Counted from the stretch's first letter, positions 17,101 to 25,917 are shown. The stretch: DNA of 64,000 nucleotides from Clostridiales bacterium Firm_18 (GCA_001604215.1 LVAX01000072.1:86913-150912); one strand, 5' to 3'. The notes: generated from the sequence alone by a model not told the origin. Translations and numbers: made by a program.

Positions 17101-17872
17101 CCCCGGCACCAACTGCGAATATGATACGCAAAGGGCATTTGAAAAGGCAGGAGCCGAATGTGACATTTTTGTAATGAAAAACCTGACGCCGGCTGACATT
17201 GAAAGCTCAATCGAGGAAATGTCGCGGCGGATAAACAAAGCTCAAATAGTAATGCTGCCCGGCGGGTTCAGTGCGGGCGACGAGCCGGGAGGCTCGGGTA
17301 AATTTATAGCAACCGTTTTCAGAAATCCCATAATAAAGGAAGATATTTTAAACCTTCTTTATAAGCGTGACGGGCTGATGCTTGGTATATGCAACGGCTT
17401 TCAGGCACTTATCAAGCTTGGGCTTGTACCGTATGGCGAGATACGTGATATGGATTCTTCCTGTCCGACGCTGACATATAACACAATTGGCAGGCACGTA
17501 TCAACAATGGTAAGAACCGTTGTTTCATCGAATCTTTCTCCCTGGCTGTACGAATCGCAGGTCGGAGAAATACATACCATACCCGTATCCCACGGAGAAG
17601 GAAGATTTGTTGCAAGCGATGAAATGATAAAGAGCCTTTCCGAAAACGGACAAATTGCAACACAATATGTGGATTTTGACGGTAACCCCACTTATGATAT
17701 AAGATATAACCCGAACGGATCGGTATGCGCTGTCGAAGGGATAACCAGCCCGGACGGGCGGGTACTTGGAAAAATGGGACATTCCGAGCGTACAGGGAAA
17801 CATGTTGCAATAAACGTACCCGGCAGCAAGGAACAAAAGATTTTTGTTTCGGGCGTAAATTATTTTAAATAA
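14162..17872 (+). CDS. purL: Phosphoribosylformylglycinamidine synthase, single-chain clostridial type
   Basis: 1236 residues, fourth step of de novo purine synthesis (FGAR to FGAM with glutamine and ATP). It carries the PurS-like N-terminus, two AIR-synthase-like halves (FKNETHNHPTEIEPFGGAAT is the first active-site loop; KDSMSGTF lies in the second) and a C-terminal class I glutaminase. In the glutaminase, FPGTNCEYD, GGFSAGDEPGGSG and GICNGFQ place the Cys nucleophile at residue 1077, with SHGEGRF supplying the His and Glu. The ATG follows GCGGAGGTAAT. Confidence 0.96.
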   Translation: MVKRIFVEKKKGYDIEAQGMFRDLKQNLKIEGLTGIRIIICYDVEGIDKKQYEKARNTIFSEPQVDVAYDEIIRLSEDERVFAVQYLPGQYDQQADFAAQCLQILTTGEKPVVRVSRVIAASGDITDEDFNRIKSYCINPIESHEVSLDKPETLETDYVKSHGEKTVEGFIDKTEQELAGLIDELSLAMDVEDIKFCRRYFKDREKRNPTLTELRMIDTYWSDHCRHTTFLTKLEKVEFEDEFIKNVFESYRQDRSQIYRDNQKSISLMDIATLAMKKLKAEGMLSALDLSDEINACSIKVDAEIDGEKVPYLVMFKNETHNHPTEIEPFGGAATCLGGAIRDPLSGRSYVYQAMRVTGSGDPRRPVEQTLPGKLPQRKITTTAAAGYSSYGNQIGLATGLVNEIYDEGYVAKRMEIGAVIGAAPSYNVVRKAPKAGDVVILLGGATGRDGCGGATGSSKAHTEKSLLQCGAEVQKGNPPEERKIQRLFRNPEATRLIKRCNDFGAGGVSVAIGELADGLVIDLDRVQKKYEGLTGTELAISESQERMAVVVDKDDEDRFIALAGSENLSATPVARVTDEKRLVMKSEGKIIVDISRSFLNTNGAEKSAVARVATADCSSFFKADVSSDVKGKWLETLSDLNVCSQKGLVERFDSSIGAASVLMPFGGKYQLTPEQAMVSKIPVLNGDTDTATIMTFGYNPGISKLSPFHGAVYAIVESISKLVAAGGNYKNAYLTLQEYFERLGSDPLRWGKPVAALLGAYYTQVKLGIAAIGGKDSMSGTFNDIDVPPTLVSFAVAAENAGNIISGEFKKDASPVVLVKIKTDKNNLPDFDDLAEKYEKIYNLIKDGKVLSAYAVKGGGLCEAISKMAFGNKIGFKFAEIKKEELFYPYYGSIVLELSENLNFGEYIGTTTSEGVICAGDFKATVDELINVWQQPLESVFPTAVDGALGAAEKFEFQIKNKKHSKYTFAKPRVFIPVFPGTNCEYDTQRAFEKAGAECDIFVMKNLTPADIESSIEEMSRRINKAQIVMLPGGFSAGDEPGGSGKFIATVFRNPIIKEDILNLLYKRDGLMLGICNGFQALIKLGLVPYGEIRDMDSSCPTLTYNTIGRHVSTMVRTVVSSNLSPWLYESQVGEIHTIPVSHGEGRFVASDEMIKSLSENGQIATQYVDFDGNPTYDIRYNPNGSVCAVEGITSPDGRVLGKMGHSERTGKHVAINVPGSKEQKIFVSGVNYFK

Positions 17873-17914
17873 CCCGTATTAACGGCTTCAACAGGCGAAA
17901 GGGCTGATATTTAT

Positions 17915-18733
17915 ATGTTTTCTTATGACAGAATTGAAAAAAGTGCAAGATATATTTTAAAAAAAATTAAGGTTATACCGACGGTGGCTATAATTTTAGG
18001 CTCCGGGCTAAATGAGTATTATGAAAATGTCAGCGAAAGAATCGAAATTCCCTACAGGGACATTCCGGATTTTCCGGAATCCACTGCCCTGGGGCATTCG
18101 TCAAAGCTTGTTTTCGGCAAGCTGAAAGGGAAATATGTAATAATGATGTGCGGCAGGTTCCATTTTTACGAAGGCTATTCGATGGAGCAGTGCGCTTTTC
18201 CCGTTAATGTCTTTAAGGCAATGGGCGTTAAAACATTAATTGTGACAAATTCGGCCGGCTGCATAAACACCGAGTTTGAAGCGGGTGATTTAATGCTGAT
18301 AAAGGACCATATAAAGCTGACATACGATAGTCCGCTGCGCGGCAGAAATGTGCAGGAAATGGGGCCCCGTTTTAATGATATGAGTACGGCTTATACACCC
18401 CGGCTTATTGAAATTGCCAAGGAGGTTGCATACGGGCTTGGAATTACCTTGCGTGAGGGAGTGTATGCGTTTATGCCCGGCCCGTCATATGAAACTCCGG
18501 CTGAAATCAGGGCACTTGGCGTATTAGGGGCGGACGCCGTCGGGATGTCCACCGTTGCGGAAGTTATAGCCGCCGCCCATTGCGGTCTTGAATTGCTTGG
18601 AATATCATTGCTTGCAAATATGGCAGCCGGCATTTCGGATAAACCGTTATCCGCCGACGAGGTTCTGGAGGCTGGAAGAAAAAGCACGGCCGTATTTTCC
18701 AAGCTTATGGATTTGATTATAGAAAAGATATAA
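17915..18733 (+). CDS. punA: Purine nucleoside phosphorylase
   Basis: 272 residues, the trimeric PNP family that cleaves inosine and guanosine to base and ribose-1-phosphate. Family motifs are LGSGL near residue 29, ALGHSSKLVFG, MCGRFHFYEGY (phosphate and ribose contacts), TNSAGC, and GPSYETPAEIR followed by GADAVGMSTVAEV. It lies 42 bases after purL and upstream of ahcY and mtaD, matching a salvage role. Confidence 0.94.
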   Translation: MFSYDRIEKSARYILKKIKVIPTVAIILGSGLNEYYENVSERIEIPYRDIPDFPESTALGHSSKLVFGKLKGKYVIMMCGRFHFYEGYSMEQCAFPVNVFKAMGVKTLIVTNSAGCINTEFEAGDLMLIKDHIKLTYDSPLRGRNVQEMGPRFNDMSTAYTPRLIEIAKEVAYGLGITLREGVYAFMPGPSYETPAEIRALGVLGADAVGMSTVAEVIAAAHCGLELLGISLLANMAAGISDKPLSADEVLEAGRKSTAVFSKLMDLIIEKI

Positions 18734-18778
18734 ACTAAAAAGCAGGCAAGTCTCCAATGGAAAGGATTGATAATCAAT

Positions 18779-20026
18779 TTGAATAAAAGCATGATACGAG
18801 ACCCTTCTCTTTATGAATCCGGACTGAAAAAAATTGAATGGGTTCAAAAAAACATGCCGCTTCTTAATATTATTTCAGAAGAATTTGTTAAAGATAAGGC
18901 CTTAAAAGGCATAAACATTACCCTTAGCATACATCTTGAAGCTAAAACGGCTTTTTTGGCAAAGACCCTTGCGGCGGGCGGGGCAAATGTTTCAATTACA
19001 GGCAGCAATCCCTTGTCTACACAGGACGACATAGCTGCTGCGCTTGACTATTTGGGCCTCTTAGTTTATGCGTGGCACGGGGCCACGGAAGAAGAATATT
19101 TTGCTCATTTAAACGCCGCACTTGATATCCGGCCGAATATAATTATAGATGACGGCGGAGATTTGGTCCGGCTGCTGCATACGAGCAGGACAGAACTTGC
19201 AGGGAAGGTCTGCGGAGGCTGCGAAGAAACAACAACCGGCGTGATGCGGCTTCGGGCAAGAGAACGTGCGGGTAATCTGGGCTTTCCCATGATATCGGTT
19301 AACGACGCAAGATGCAAATTTTTATTTGATAACCGCTACGGTACGGGCCAGTCGGTATGGGACGGAATCAACAGGACGACAAATCTTATTGTAAGCGGTA
19401 AAAATGTTGTGGTTGCAGGATATGGCTGGTGCGGCAAAGGAGTTGCAATGCGCGCAAAAGGGCTTGGTGCAAATGTTATAATTACCGAGGTGGACCCTGT
19501 ATGTGCCATTGAAGCGGTTATGGACGGCTTTCGTGTTATGAGCATGAATGAGGCCGCAAAGCTGGGGGATATTTTTATAACCGTCACCGGCTGCAAAAGG
19601 GTGATACACAGCGGGCATTTTCCGCTGATGAAAGACGGTGCAATACTTGCCAATGCGGGACATTTTGATGTGGAAATAGCCGTTGACGAGCTTGAGGAGG
19701 CAGCTGTTTCAAAATCCGAGGCAAGGCAGAATATTACCGCTTATATAATGAAAAACAAAAGAAGAATAAATCTTATTTCACAAGGGCGGCTGGTAAATCT
19801 TGCGGCGGGCGACGGGCATCCTGCCGAAATTATGGATTTGAGCTTTGCATTGCAGGCTCTTTGCACAAAGCACATAATGGATAATTATAAATCCCTTGAA
19901 AACAAGGTCTATAACGTACCCGAAGAAATTGACAACCACGTTGCCCGGCTTAAATTAAAAACCCTTGGAATAGAAATAGACGCCTTAACTGCAGAACAGG
20001 AAAAATATTTACGGGAGTGGAACTGA
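18779..20026 (+). CDS. ahcY: Adenosylhomocysteinase
   Basis: About 415 residues. Splits S-adenosylhomocysteine into adenosine and homocysteine using bound NAD. The NAD-binding segment [21 protein letters not shown] and the signature [17 protein letters not shown] and NAGHFDVEI are present. The start is uncertain: TTG 18767 abuts AAAGGA (18761-18766), TTG 18779 is 12 bases away and ATG 18791 is 24 away; TTG 18779 is chosen. The stop shares one base with the next start. Confidence 0.93.
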   Translation: MNKSMIRDPSLYESGLKKIEWVQKNMPLLNIISEEFVKDKALKGINITLSIHLEAKTAFLAKTLAAGGANVSITGSNPLSTQDDIAAALDYLGLLVYAWHGATEEEYFAHLNAALDIRPNIIIDDGGDLVRLLHTSRTELAGKVCGGCEETTTGVMRLRARERAGNLGFPMISVNDARCKFLFDNRYGTGQSVWDGINRTTNLIVSGKNVVVAGYGWCGKGVAMRAKGLGANVIITEVDPVCAIEAVMDGFRVMSMNEAAKLGDIFITVTGCKRVIHSGHFPLMKDGAILANAGHFDVEIAVDELEEAAVSKSEARQNITAYIMKNKRRINLISQGRLVNLAAGDGHPAEIMDLSFALQALCTKHIMDNYKSLENKVYNVPEEIDNHVARLKLKTLGIEIDALTAEQEKYLREWN

Positions 20027-21330
20027 TGACTACCCTTATAAAAAATGCCGTTATTATCACAATGGATGACGAAAAGCCCGTAATAAAGGGAGATATCGGA
20101 ATTACTGATGATATTATTGCTTTTGTTGGCAAGTCGAAAGACTTTACACCCGAGAGAACAATAAACGCAAACGGGAATATTGTCATGCCGGGGCTTGTAA
20201 ATTCACATACCCATTCACCCATGACCCTGCTTCGCTGCTATGCGGACGATTTAAACCTCCAGGATTGGCTTTTCAATAAAATAATGCCCGTGGAGGATAC
20301 CTTTACACAGGAGGATATTTACTGGGGCAGTCTGCTTGGCTGCTGGGAAATGATATCGGGCGGGATTACAGCTTTCGCGGATATGTATTTTTTAAACAAA
20401 AAAACCGCTCAGGCCGCGGTTGAAAGCGGGATGAGAGCAAATATATGCCGTGCACTGCAATGCTTTGACGAAACAACCGCAAATTTTGAAAAGGACGAAC
20501 GGATGCGTGAAGCGCTGGAGCTTTATAATATGTATAACGGGGCGGGAGAAGGCAGGATTACGGTGGAAATGTCCGCTCACGCGGTGTACACAAATACGCC
20601 TGAATATCTTATGTTTGTTGCACAAACCACCGATAGGCTGGGTGCGGGGATGCATGTCCATATTTCCGAAACCCGGCGTGAGAATGAAGAATGTATTAAA
20701 AAATACGGCATGACCCCTACCGCTCTTTTTAAAAGCTGCGGCTTTTTCAATACAAGAACAAATGCGGCACATTGTGTTTATTTATCAGACGAGGATATAA
20801 ATATTTTCAAGGAATACAAAATCAGCATTGCAAACAATCCCACAAGCAATTTAAAGCTTGCAAGCGGTATCGCGCCTACGGGACGGTACATAAGAGAAGG
20901 CATAAACGTTGCACTTGGCACGGACGGTGCGGCAAGCAACAATAATCTTAACATGTTCGAAGAAATTCACCTTGCGGCACTGCTGCAAAAAGGTGTAAAT
21001 GAAAACCCGGAAGAGGTTACCGCTTATGAAGCTCTTAAGATGGCTTCAACAAACGGCGCAAAAGCCCTTGGCATTGAGAAATGCGGTATTTTGAAAAAGG
21101 GCTGCAGGGCCGATTTGATTATTATAGATACCGACAAGCCACACCTTACGCCGTATTATAATCCTGTTTCTGCCGTTGCATACTCCGCACAGGCAGCGGA
21201 TGTCGACAGCGTTATGGTGGCGGGTAAATTTTTAATGGAAAAAAGAGAAGTTAAAACGCTTGATACGGAAAAGATTAAGCATTACGCAAAAAAGAAGGGA
21301 GGGGCAATTAATGCCGCATGTGGTTGTTAA
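20026..21330 (+). CDS. mtaD: 5-methylthioadenosine/S-adenosylhomocysteine deaminase
   Basis: 434 residues from ATG 20026, amidohydrolase superfamily. The metal-binding motif VNSHTHSPMTLLR, the central HVHISETRRENEEC, and GTDGAASNNNLNMFEE with the catalytic Asp match MtaD proteins, which deaminate MTA, SAH and adenosine. An earlier in-frame GTG at 20017 lies in ahcY. The ATG overlaps the ahcY stop by one base, so the two are co-translated and act on the same metabolites. Confidence 0.93.
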   Translation: MTTLIKNAVIITMDDEKPVIKGDIGITDDIIAFVGKSKDFTPERTINANGNIVMPGLVNSHTHSPMTLLRCYADDLNLQDWLFNKIMPVEDTFTQEDIYWGSLLGCWEMISGGITAFADMYFLNKKTAQAAVESGMRANICRALQCFDETTANFEKDERMREALELYNMYNGAGEGRITVEMSAHAVYTNTPEYLMFVAQTTDRLGAGMHVHISETRRENEECIKKYGMTPTALFKSCGFFNTRTNAAHCVYLSDEDINIFKEYKISIANNPTSNLKLASGIAPTGRYIREGINVALGTDGAASNNNLNMFEEIHLAALLQKGVNENPEEVTAYEALKMASTNGAKALGIEKCGILKKGCRADLIIIDTDKPHLTPYYNPVSAVAYSAQAADVDSVMVAGKFLMEKREVKTLDTEKIKHYAKKKGGAINAACGC

Positions 21331-21541
21331 AATGTATAAGGGACGTACCGAGCAGCAAAAACGATTGATGACCGAAGCTGTTACAAAAGCACTTATTGAT
21401 ACAATTAATTGCAGCGAGGATCATGTTTCTGTCGCCATTGAGGAATACGATAAGCAGGTATGGGGCGAAAAAGTGTTTTACCCGGAGATTATGGAAAACT
21501 ATGACAGTTTGTATAAAAAACCAAATTACAAGCCCGAATAG
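21311..21541 (+). CDS. 4-oxalocrotonate tautomerase family protein
   Basis: 76 residues. Begins Met-Pro-His, giving the N-terminal proline general base of this superfamily after Met removal. The body fits the family (GRTEQQKRLMTEAVTKAL and VSVAIEEYD). The upstream in-frame extension is inside mtaD; ATG 21311 starts 20 bases before the mtaD stop, after GGAGGGG. Substrate unknown. Confidence 0.88.
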   Translation: MPHVVVKMYKGRTEQQKRLMTEAVTKALIDTINCSEDHVSVAIEEYDKQVWGEKVFYPEIMENYDSLYKKPNYKPE

Positions 21542-21557
21542 GGTTTGCTTGTTTTTT
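21528..21557 (+). terminator. Intrinsic terminator of the salvage operon
   Basis: ACAAGC/GCTTGT stem with an inner CCC/GGG pairing and a T6 tract (21552-21557). It overlaps the tautomerase stop codon. Confidence 0.65.
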
Positions 21558-21583
21558 AAATTACAGTGGAGCTATAAAAACTA

Positions 21584-21613
21584 TTGGACAAATTTTAAAA
21601 ATTTATTTATAAT
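21584..21613 (+). promoter_or_regulatory. Predicted guaA promoter
   Basis: TTGGAC (21584-21589), 18-base spacer, TATAAT (21608-21613), about 40 bases before the guaA start and just after a terminator. Confidence 0.6.
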
Positions 21614-21654
21614 ATATTTTGTTATTAAATCATTAATATTAGGGGGAAGCGTAT

Positions 21655-23190
21655 TTGAAAAACGAACTGGTGCTCGTTCTTGATTTCGGAGGGCAGTATA
21701 ATCAGTTAATAGCAAGGCGGGTTAGGGAAAGCAACGTATACTGCGAGGTGCACCCCTATACTCTCAAAGCGGAAAAAATAAAAGAATTAAACCCAAAGGG
21801 AATAATTTTTACGGGAGGGCCTTCCTGCATATACGACAAGGATGCGCCGATGTGTTCCGGGGATATATTTGAGCTTGGAATTCCGATACTTGGTATATGC
21901 TATGGTATGCAGCTTATAGGGCATGCGTTTGGCGGGGTTGTCGACAAGGCGGATATACGTGAGTACGGCAGGACGGATGTTAACCTTAATACCGACGGCA
22001 AATTGTTTGAAGACCTGCAAGAGCAGACGGTTTGCTGGATGAGCCATACCTATTGCGTCAAAAACTTACCGGAAGGCTTTGTTGCAACCGCAGCAACTGA
22101 CGGTTGTCCGGTTGCGGCATTTGAAAATACGGAAAAAAAGCTTTATGGAGTGCAGTTTCATCCCGAGGTGGCACATACACCTCTCGGCAAAAAAATGCTG
22201 TTTAATTTTATATATAACATTTGCGGCTGCAAAGGTGACTGGAAAATGGAGGACTTTGTAAAAAGAGAAATAGCCATGCTGCGCGAAAAAATAGGAAATA
22301 AACAGGTGTTGTGCGCTATGTCCGGAGGCGTGGATTCGTCCGTTGCCGCCGTTATGGTGCATAAGGCGGTGGGAAAGCAGCTCACATGTATTTTTGTGGA
22401 TCACGGGCTGATGCGTAAAAACGAAGGGGATGAAGTCGAAAGCGTTTTTCAAGGCGAATTTGATATGAATTTTATTCGCGTCAATGCCGGGGACAGGTTT
22501 TTAAGCAAGCTAAAGGGTGTTACCGACCCTGAGAAAAAAAGAAAGATTATCGGTGAGGAATTTATCCGCGTATTTGAAGAAGAGTCCAAAAAAATCGGCG
22601 GCACGGATTATCTTGTGCAGGGAACAATTTACCCCGATGTTATTGAAAGCGGCTTGGGTGATGCCGCGGTTATTAAAAGTCACCATAACGTGGGCGGACT
22701 TCCCGAGTATGTTGATTTTAAAGAAATTATTGAGCCGCTTAGGAGTCTTTTTAAGGATGAGGTGCGGCAGGCAGGCATTGCCCTCGGCATACCTGAAAGA
22801 TTGGTGTGGCGCCAGCCTTTCCCCGGACCCGGGCTGGGTGTTCGTATTATAGGGGAGATTACAAACGATAAGCTTGACATATTAAAAGAGGCAGATGCGA
22901 TTTTCAGGGAAGAAATAATCAATGCGGGATTGAATCGGGAAATTAACCAGTATTTTGCCGTTCTTACCGGGATGAGAAGCGTTGGCGTTATGGGTGACGA
23001 GAGGACTTATGACTATACAATTGCACTCAGAGCCGTTACCACAACCGATTTTATGACAGCCGATTGGGCCCGCATACCCTATGATTTACTTGAAAGGGTA
23101 TCCGCAAGGATAGTAAACGAGGTTGCTCATGTAAACCGCATAGTGTATGACATTACAACAAAACCGCCTGCAACGATCGAGTGGGAATAA
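21655..23190 (+). CDS. guaA: GMP synthase (glutamine-hydrolysing)
   Basis: 511 residues converting XMP to GMP. The N-terminal glutaminase has GICYGMQ with Cys82 as nucleophile and a C-terminal HPEV. The ATP pyrophosphatase domain has the P-loop SGGVDSS starting at residue 223, and the dimerisation domain ends in KPPATIEWE. The start is TTG 21655 after AGGGGGAAGC. The prophage integrase lies immediately beyond the 3' end, and the gene remains complete across the junction. Confidence 0.96.
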   Translation: MKNELVLVLDFGGQYNQLIARRVRESNVYCEVHPYTLKAEKIKELNPKGIIFTGGPSCIYDKDAPMCSGDIFELGIPILGICYGMQLIGHAFGGVVDKADIREYGRTDVNLNTDGKLFEDLQEQTVCWMSHTYCVKNLPEGFVATAATDGCPVAAFENTEKKLYGVQFHPEVAHTPLGKKMLFNFIYNICGCKGDWKMEDFVKREIAMLREKIGNKQVLCAMSGGVDSSVAAVMVHKAVGKQLTCIFVDHGLMRKNEGDEVESVFQGEFDMNFIRVNAGDRFLSKLKGVTDPEKKRKIIGEEFIRVFEEESKKIGGTDYLVQGTIYPDVIESGLGDAAVIKSHHNVGGLPEYVDFKEIIEPLRSLFKDEVRQAGIALGIPERLVWRQPFPGPGLGVRIIGEITNDKLDILKEADAIFREEIINAGLNREINQYFAVLTGMRSVGVMGDERTYDYTIALRAVTTTDFMTADWARIPYDLLERVSARIVNEVAHVNRIVYDITTKPPATIEWE

Positions 23191-23255
23191 CCGTAAAAAC
23201 CCCCGCAAGCCCTGTAAAATCAAGGTTAGCGGGGATGTTTTTTGTCTCCGTGGGT
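23161..23255. other. Probable left attachment site (attL) region of the prophage
   Basis: The chromosomal gene order stops at the end of guaA and a tyrosine integrase begins within 70 bases, pointing toward guaA. The 3' end of guaA is a known integration hotspot for elements with tyrosine recombinases. The exact core cannot be placed because the right end of the prophage is outside the window. Confidence 0.5.
23201..23243 (+). terminator. guaA terminator at the prophage boundary
   Basis: CCCCGC (from 23201) pairs with GCGGGG (23229-23234), followed by ATGTTTTTT. It lies between guaA and the integrase 3' end. Confidence 0.65.
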
Positions 23256-24314
23256 CTACTGTGGATCTATTTTTAAATTTTGCAAGCCTTCTACTAATTT
23301 TTGCTGCTTATTTGGATATAGGTGTGCATATGTATTAAGAGTAGTTTCTACTTTCTCATGCCCCAGCCTCTCGGATACCAAAAGTATGCTATACCCCATT
23401 TCAATAAGAAGTGATGCGTGGGAATGTCTTAAATCATGCACTCTTATTTCTTTAACGCCGGCTTTCTTGCTAACCCTTTTTATCTCGTTATTCAAAAAGC
23501 CTTTGCTAAATTAAAATATTCTGTCTGTTTTCTCAATGCTTCCGAGCCTGTTAATATAATCCCATATTTCATCATACAAAAAGTCAGGTATAGGTATAAT
23601 TCTTATACTCTTTGGAGTTTTGGGTTCTGATATAATATCTTCTCCGTCTAATCGTGCATATGTTTTATTTATACTAATTTTTTTGTCAGGAAGAATATCC
23701 TCCGGAGTAAGGGCCAGCAGCTCGCCGGAGCGGATCCCGGTCCAAAACAATATTTCAAAGGCAAGATGCGCAGCAGGCTTGGTTACAAAGGATATAAATT
23801 TATTAAATTCGTCTAAGGTCCATATTTGCATACTATCAGCATCTTTTTTCCCCATGCTTCCAGCCTGCCGGCAGGGATTGCTGGAAAGACCGTAATACTT
23901 TACAGCGTAATTAAAAACAGCTGACAGCTGATTGTTTATTGTTTTTAGGTATGTAGGAGAATAATTCATTTTCAATAGCTCATTTTGCCATTCACGAATT
24001 GATTTGGCAGTGATCTTGCATGCAGCCATCTTTTCAAAATATGGAGTTATTTTACTATCAAATAAAAACTTTTTATTTGATATGGTTGTAGTTTTAAGGC
24101 GCGTTTCCATATCTTCAAAATACTCTTCAACTAAGTTTTTGAATGTAATATTACAGTCTCTTTGTTCCTTGTTCAGAAAATCACGCTCATAATCTTGGGC
24201 GTCTTTTTTTCGCTTAAATCCACGCTTTTTCTTCCTTCGGCGTACGCCCTGCCAGTCAGTATAATAGAACATGGCATACCATGTATTACGTTTTTCATCC
24301 TTGTAAGCTGGCAT
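23256..24314 (-). pseudogene. int: Phage tyrosine integrase interrupted by an in-frame TAA
   Basis: Tyrosine recombinase of about 352 codons split by one ochre stop at codon 268 (23511-23513). Both parts are in the same frame, so this is a nonsense change and not a frameshift. The N-terminal part has the arm-binding domain (KRGFKRKKDAQDYERDFL), the core-binding domain and the first catalytic Arg in WTGIRSGELLAL. After the stop, the frame continues with HDLRHSHASLL (H-x-x-R), RLGHEKVETTLNTYAHLYP with the tyrosine nucleophile, and a normal C-terminus. ATG 24314 follows AGGGGGTG. The downstream fragment has TTG 23495 but no convincing ribosome binding site. Either excision is impaired, or the stop is read through or a sequence error. 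Confidence 0.85.
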
Positions 24315-24330
24315 CAATACACCCCCTAAT

Positions 24331-24831
24331 TCATTTTGCCATCCTTATAAATAATGCCAACATTTCAGCATAACGCCTTTCCTGTTCGGATAGAGTCAGT
24401 CGTTCTTTCTGGTGCCGTTTCAAATGCTCAATAGGTTTCCCCGCTCTTTTTCGTGCCAACTTTCTGCATATAATTCCATGCCTCTTTGCAATGGCTGGAT
24501 GTGATGACAGGGTCGGCTCTTTATTGTAAAGCTCAACATAAGCCTCCCAGTCATTAGAATAATCAAGCAATGCCAGCTTTAATGTTAGCAAGTACAACTC
24601 CCACTTTTCCAAATTTTCGCATGATATAGATGTCTTATTGGCTGATATTATGTACTGACACTTATTCACAAACTGCAAACCTTTGTCATAGTCCCTTGTT
24701 CTTATAAAATATTGGCTTGTGAAATTTGCCATAGGGTAAGACAACAAAATTGCCATAGCATTGAGAGAGGCTTCGGAACCCGGCTCATCATGTATAGCAA
24801 TTAAATCAGTCATTTGTTTTATATAATTCAT
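24331..24831 (-). CDS. Hypothetical prophage protein beside the integrase
   Basis: 166 residues from the ATG at 24831; an upstream in-frame start at 24852 is less likely. No recognised family. The protein is helical with no signal or membrane segment, and the C-terminus is strongly basic (KLARKRAGKPIEHLKRHQKE). Its start lies inside the end of the upstream membrane-protein gene, so the two are coupled. Expression from the lysogenic strand suggests a lysogenic-conversion function; this is inference. Confidence 0.6.
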   Translation of the reverse strand: MNYIKQMTDLIAIHDEPGSEASLNAMAILLSYPMANFTSQYFIRTRDYDKGLQFVNKCQYIISANKTSISCENLEKWELYLLTLKLALLDYSNDWEAYVELYNKEPTLSSHPAIAKRHGIICRKLARKRAGKPIEHLKRHQKERLTLSEQERRYAEMLALFIRMAK

Positions 24832-25108
24832 TTTTGATGCTCTGCAATTCAAGCATCATTCTTTCCTGGTTGTTCAAATGGCAATATATCGCCCAAAATA
24901 TAAACGCCAAAATCGCAAAAGCGACCCACACCTGAATCATAAGGAAAACATTAAATCTCTCCATAAGTTTTTCGGAATAGCCTGCAAATTTATTTGCAAC
25001 CTTTTCAGTGTAAATTGCCTTAAAAGTATTGCCGGCAATAACTCCGCTCACAAGTCCGATGGCAGCAATCCAATATGCTAACTTTTTAAAAAAACTACTT
25101 TCAGTCAT
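24806..25108 (-). CDS. Small two-helix membrane protein of the lysogeny module
   Basis: About 100 residues. Two hydrophobic helices are visible (LAYWIAAIGLVSGVIAG and MIQVWVAFAILAFIFWAIYC), with a charged loop between and a charged C-terminal helix. ATG 25108 follows AAAGGGG; an alternative start at 25141 lacks this. It overlaps the next gene by 26 bases. The family is not recognised; small membrane proteins in this position are often superinfection-exclusion factors. Confidence 0.6.
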   Translation of the reverse strand: MTESSFFKKLAYWIAAIGLVSGVIAGNTFKAIYTEKVANKFAGYSEKLMERFNVFLMIQVWVAFAILAFIFWAIYCHLNNQERMMLELQSIKNELYKTND

Positions 25109-25149
25109 TTCAAAATAACCCCTTTCGATTTTATTTAACAATAAACGAT

Positions 25150-25178
25150 ATTTTATAACTGCCGATAGTATTCGACAA
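25150..25178 (-). promoter_or_regulatory. Predicted promoter of the lysogeny accessory pair
   Basis: On the minus strand TTGTCG (25173-25178), 17 bases, TAAAAT (25150-25155), about 40 bases before the membrane-protein start. Between here and the repressor gene (25109-25519) only one short ORF is seen. Confidence 0.4.
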
Positions 25179-25426
25179 AATTAATGTAATATCATTAATG
25201 TAAGAGCTTTATAAAATTTTCAAACAATACTATTCTTAAACAAGGTTGGGCAAGGCCTTCTTTGAGGGTTATTAAAGGAGCGGCATTGCCGTTTTAGCAT
25301 ATTCATAACATAGAAGCAGGAGTACATCCCAACCACATAACGCTTTATAAATGAGCGAAGTCATATAACAAGCACCTTGCAGCAACATTAATTTTAGCAA
25401 GGACAATTAAGAATAGGAGGGGTATC

Positions 25427-25552
25427 GTGAGGAATTTAGAAAAGTTAGCCGCCGAAATAAATGCTAAATCCAAACGGGACAAGCAGTCATTTTTATACAT
25501 ATTGGAGCTTCTAACAAATCTAATCCTTGAAGGCACTAAGAATAGCACTTAA
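25427..25552 (+). CDS. Possible 41-residue small protein convergent with the repressor
   Basis: GTG start preceded by AGGAGGGG at ideal spacing, then 41 codons with a charged N-terminal half and a hydrophobic patch (FLYILELLTNLILEG). It ends at a TAA 32 bases inside the convergent repressor gene. No family recognised. Support rests on the ribosome binding site and the amphipathic sequence only. Confidence 0.4.
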   Translation: MRNLEKLAAEINAKSKRDKQSFLYILELLTNLILEGTKNST

Positions 25553-25870
25553 TTTTTTCAAGTAATCCTCTAGCTGGTCTTCGGTAATGTCCTCGCCCTC
25601 TTTGATTATTCCATGTTTTATGAATTTGCGCTTAAGTATCTCTGTTGCTTCGGCATCGGAGATACTTTCGTTTGTACGAATCTTTGATATCCCCATAATA
25701 TAATCGCCAGTTACATTAAAAATCTCCGCTAATTTTTGAATGGTATCGGCTGTTAAAGGTATTTTCCCGGTTTCGTATTTAGAAACCGCTGATTTTTGAA
25801 CACCTAACATTTTACCTAATTGTTCTTGTGTCCAGCCTTTTTCCTCGCGTAATTCCTTTATTCTATTCAT
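25520..25870 (-). CDS. CI-like phage repressor, XRE family
   Basis: 116 residues. The N-terminal helix-turn-helix is typical of Cro/CI proteins (KELREEKGWTQEQLGKMLGV, then KSAVSKYETGKIPLT). The C-terminal half is helical and probably oligomerises; there is no LexA-type peptidase domain, so derepression by RecA-stimulated self-cleavage is unlikely. It is divergent from the early operon across four similar operator sites. Confidence 0.88.
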   Translation of the reverse strand: MNRIKELREEKGWTQEQLGKMLGVQKSAVSKYETGKIPLTADTIQKLAEIFNVTGDYIMGISKIRTNESISDAEATEILKRKFIKHGIIKEGEDITEDQLEDYLKKLSAILSAFKD

Positions 25871-25888
25871 GTTCTACACCTCGCTATT

Positions 25889-25917
25889 ATTCTAATGTAT
25901 CCAATTAGGAAATTCAA
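25889..25917 (-). promoter_or_regulatory. Repressor promoter with an operator in its spacer
   Basis: On the minus strand TTGAAT (25912-25917), 17 bases, TAGAAT (25889-25894). The spacer contains operator copy 1 (25897-25910). Confidence 0.65.

Noticed and set aside
23256..23495. Separate small recombinase gene beginning at TTG 23495
   Set aside because: It is in the same frame as the N-terminal part, starts mid-domain and lacks a ribosome binding site; an interrupted single gene is simpler.
23256..24314. Stop-codon recoding in the phage as explanation of the split integrase
   Set aside because: TAA, TAG and TGA all terminate other phage genes with proper downstream starts, so no general reassignment is visible.
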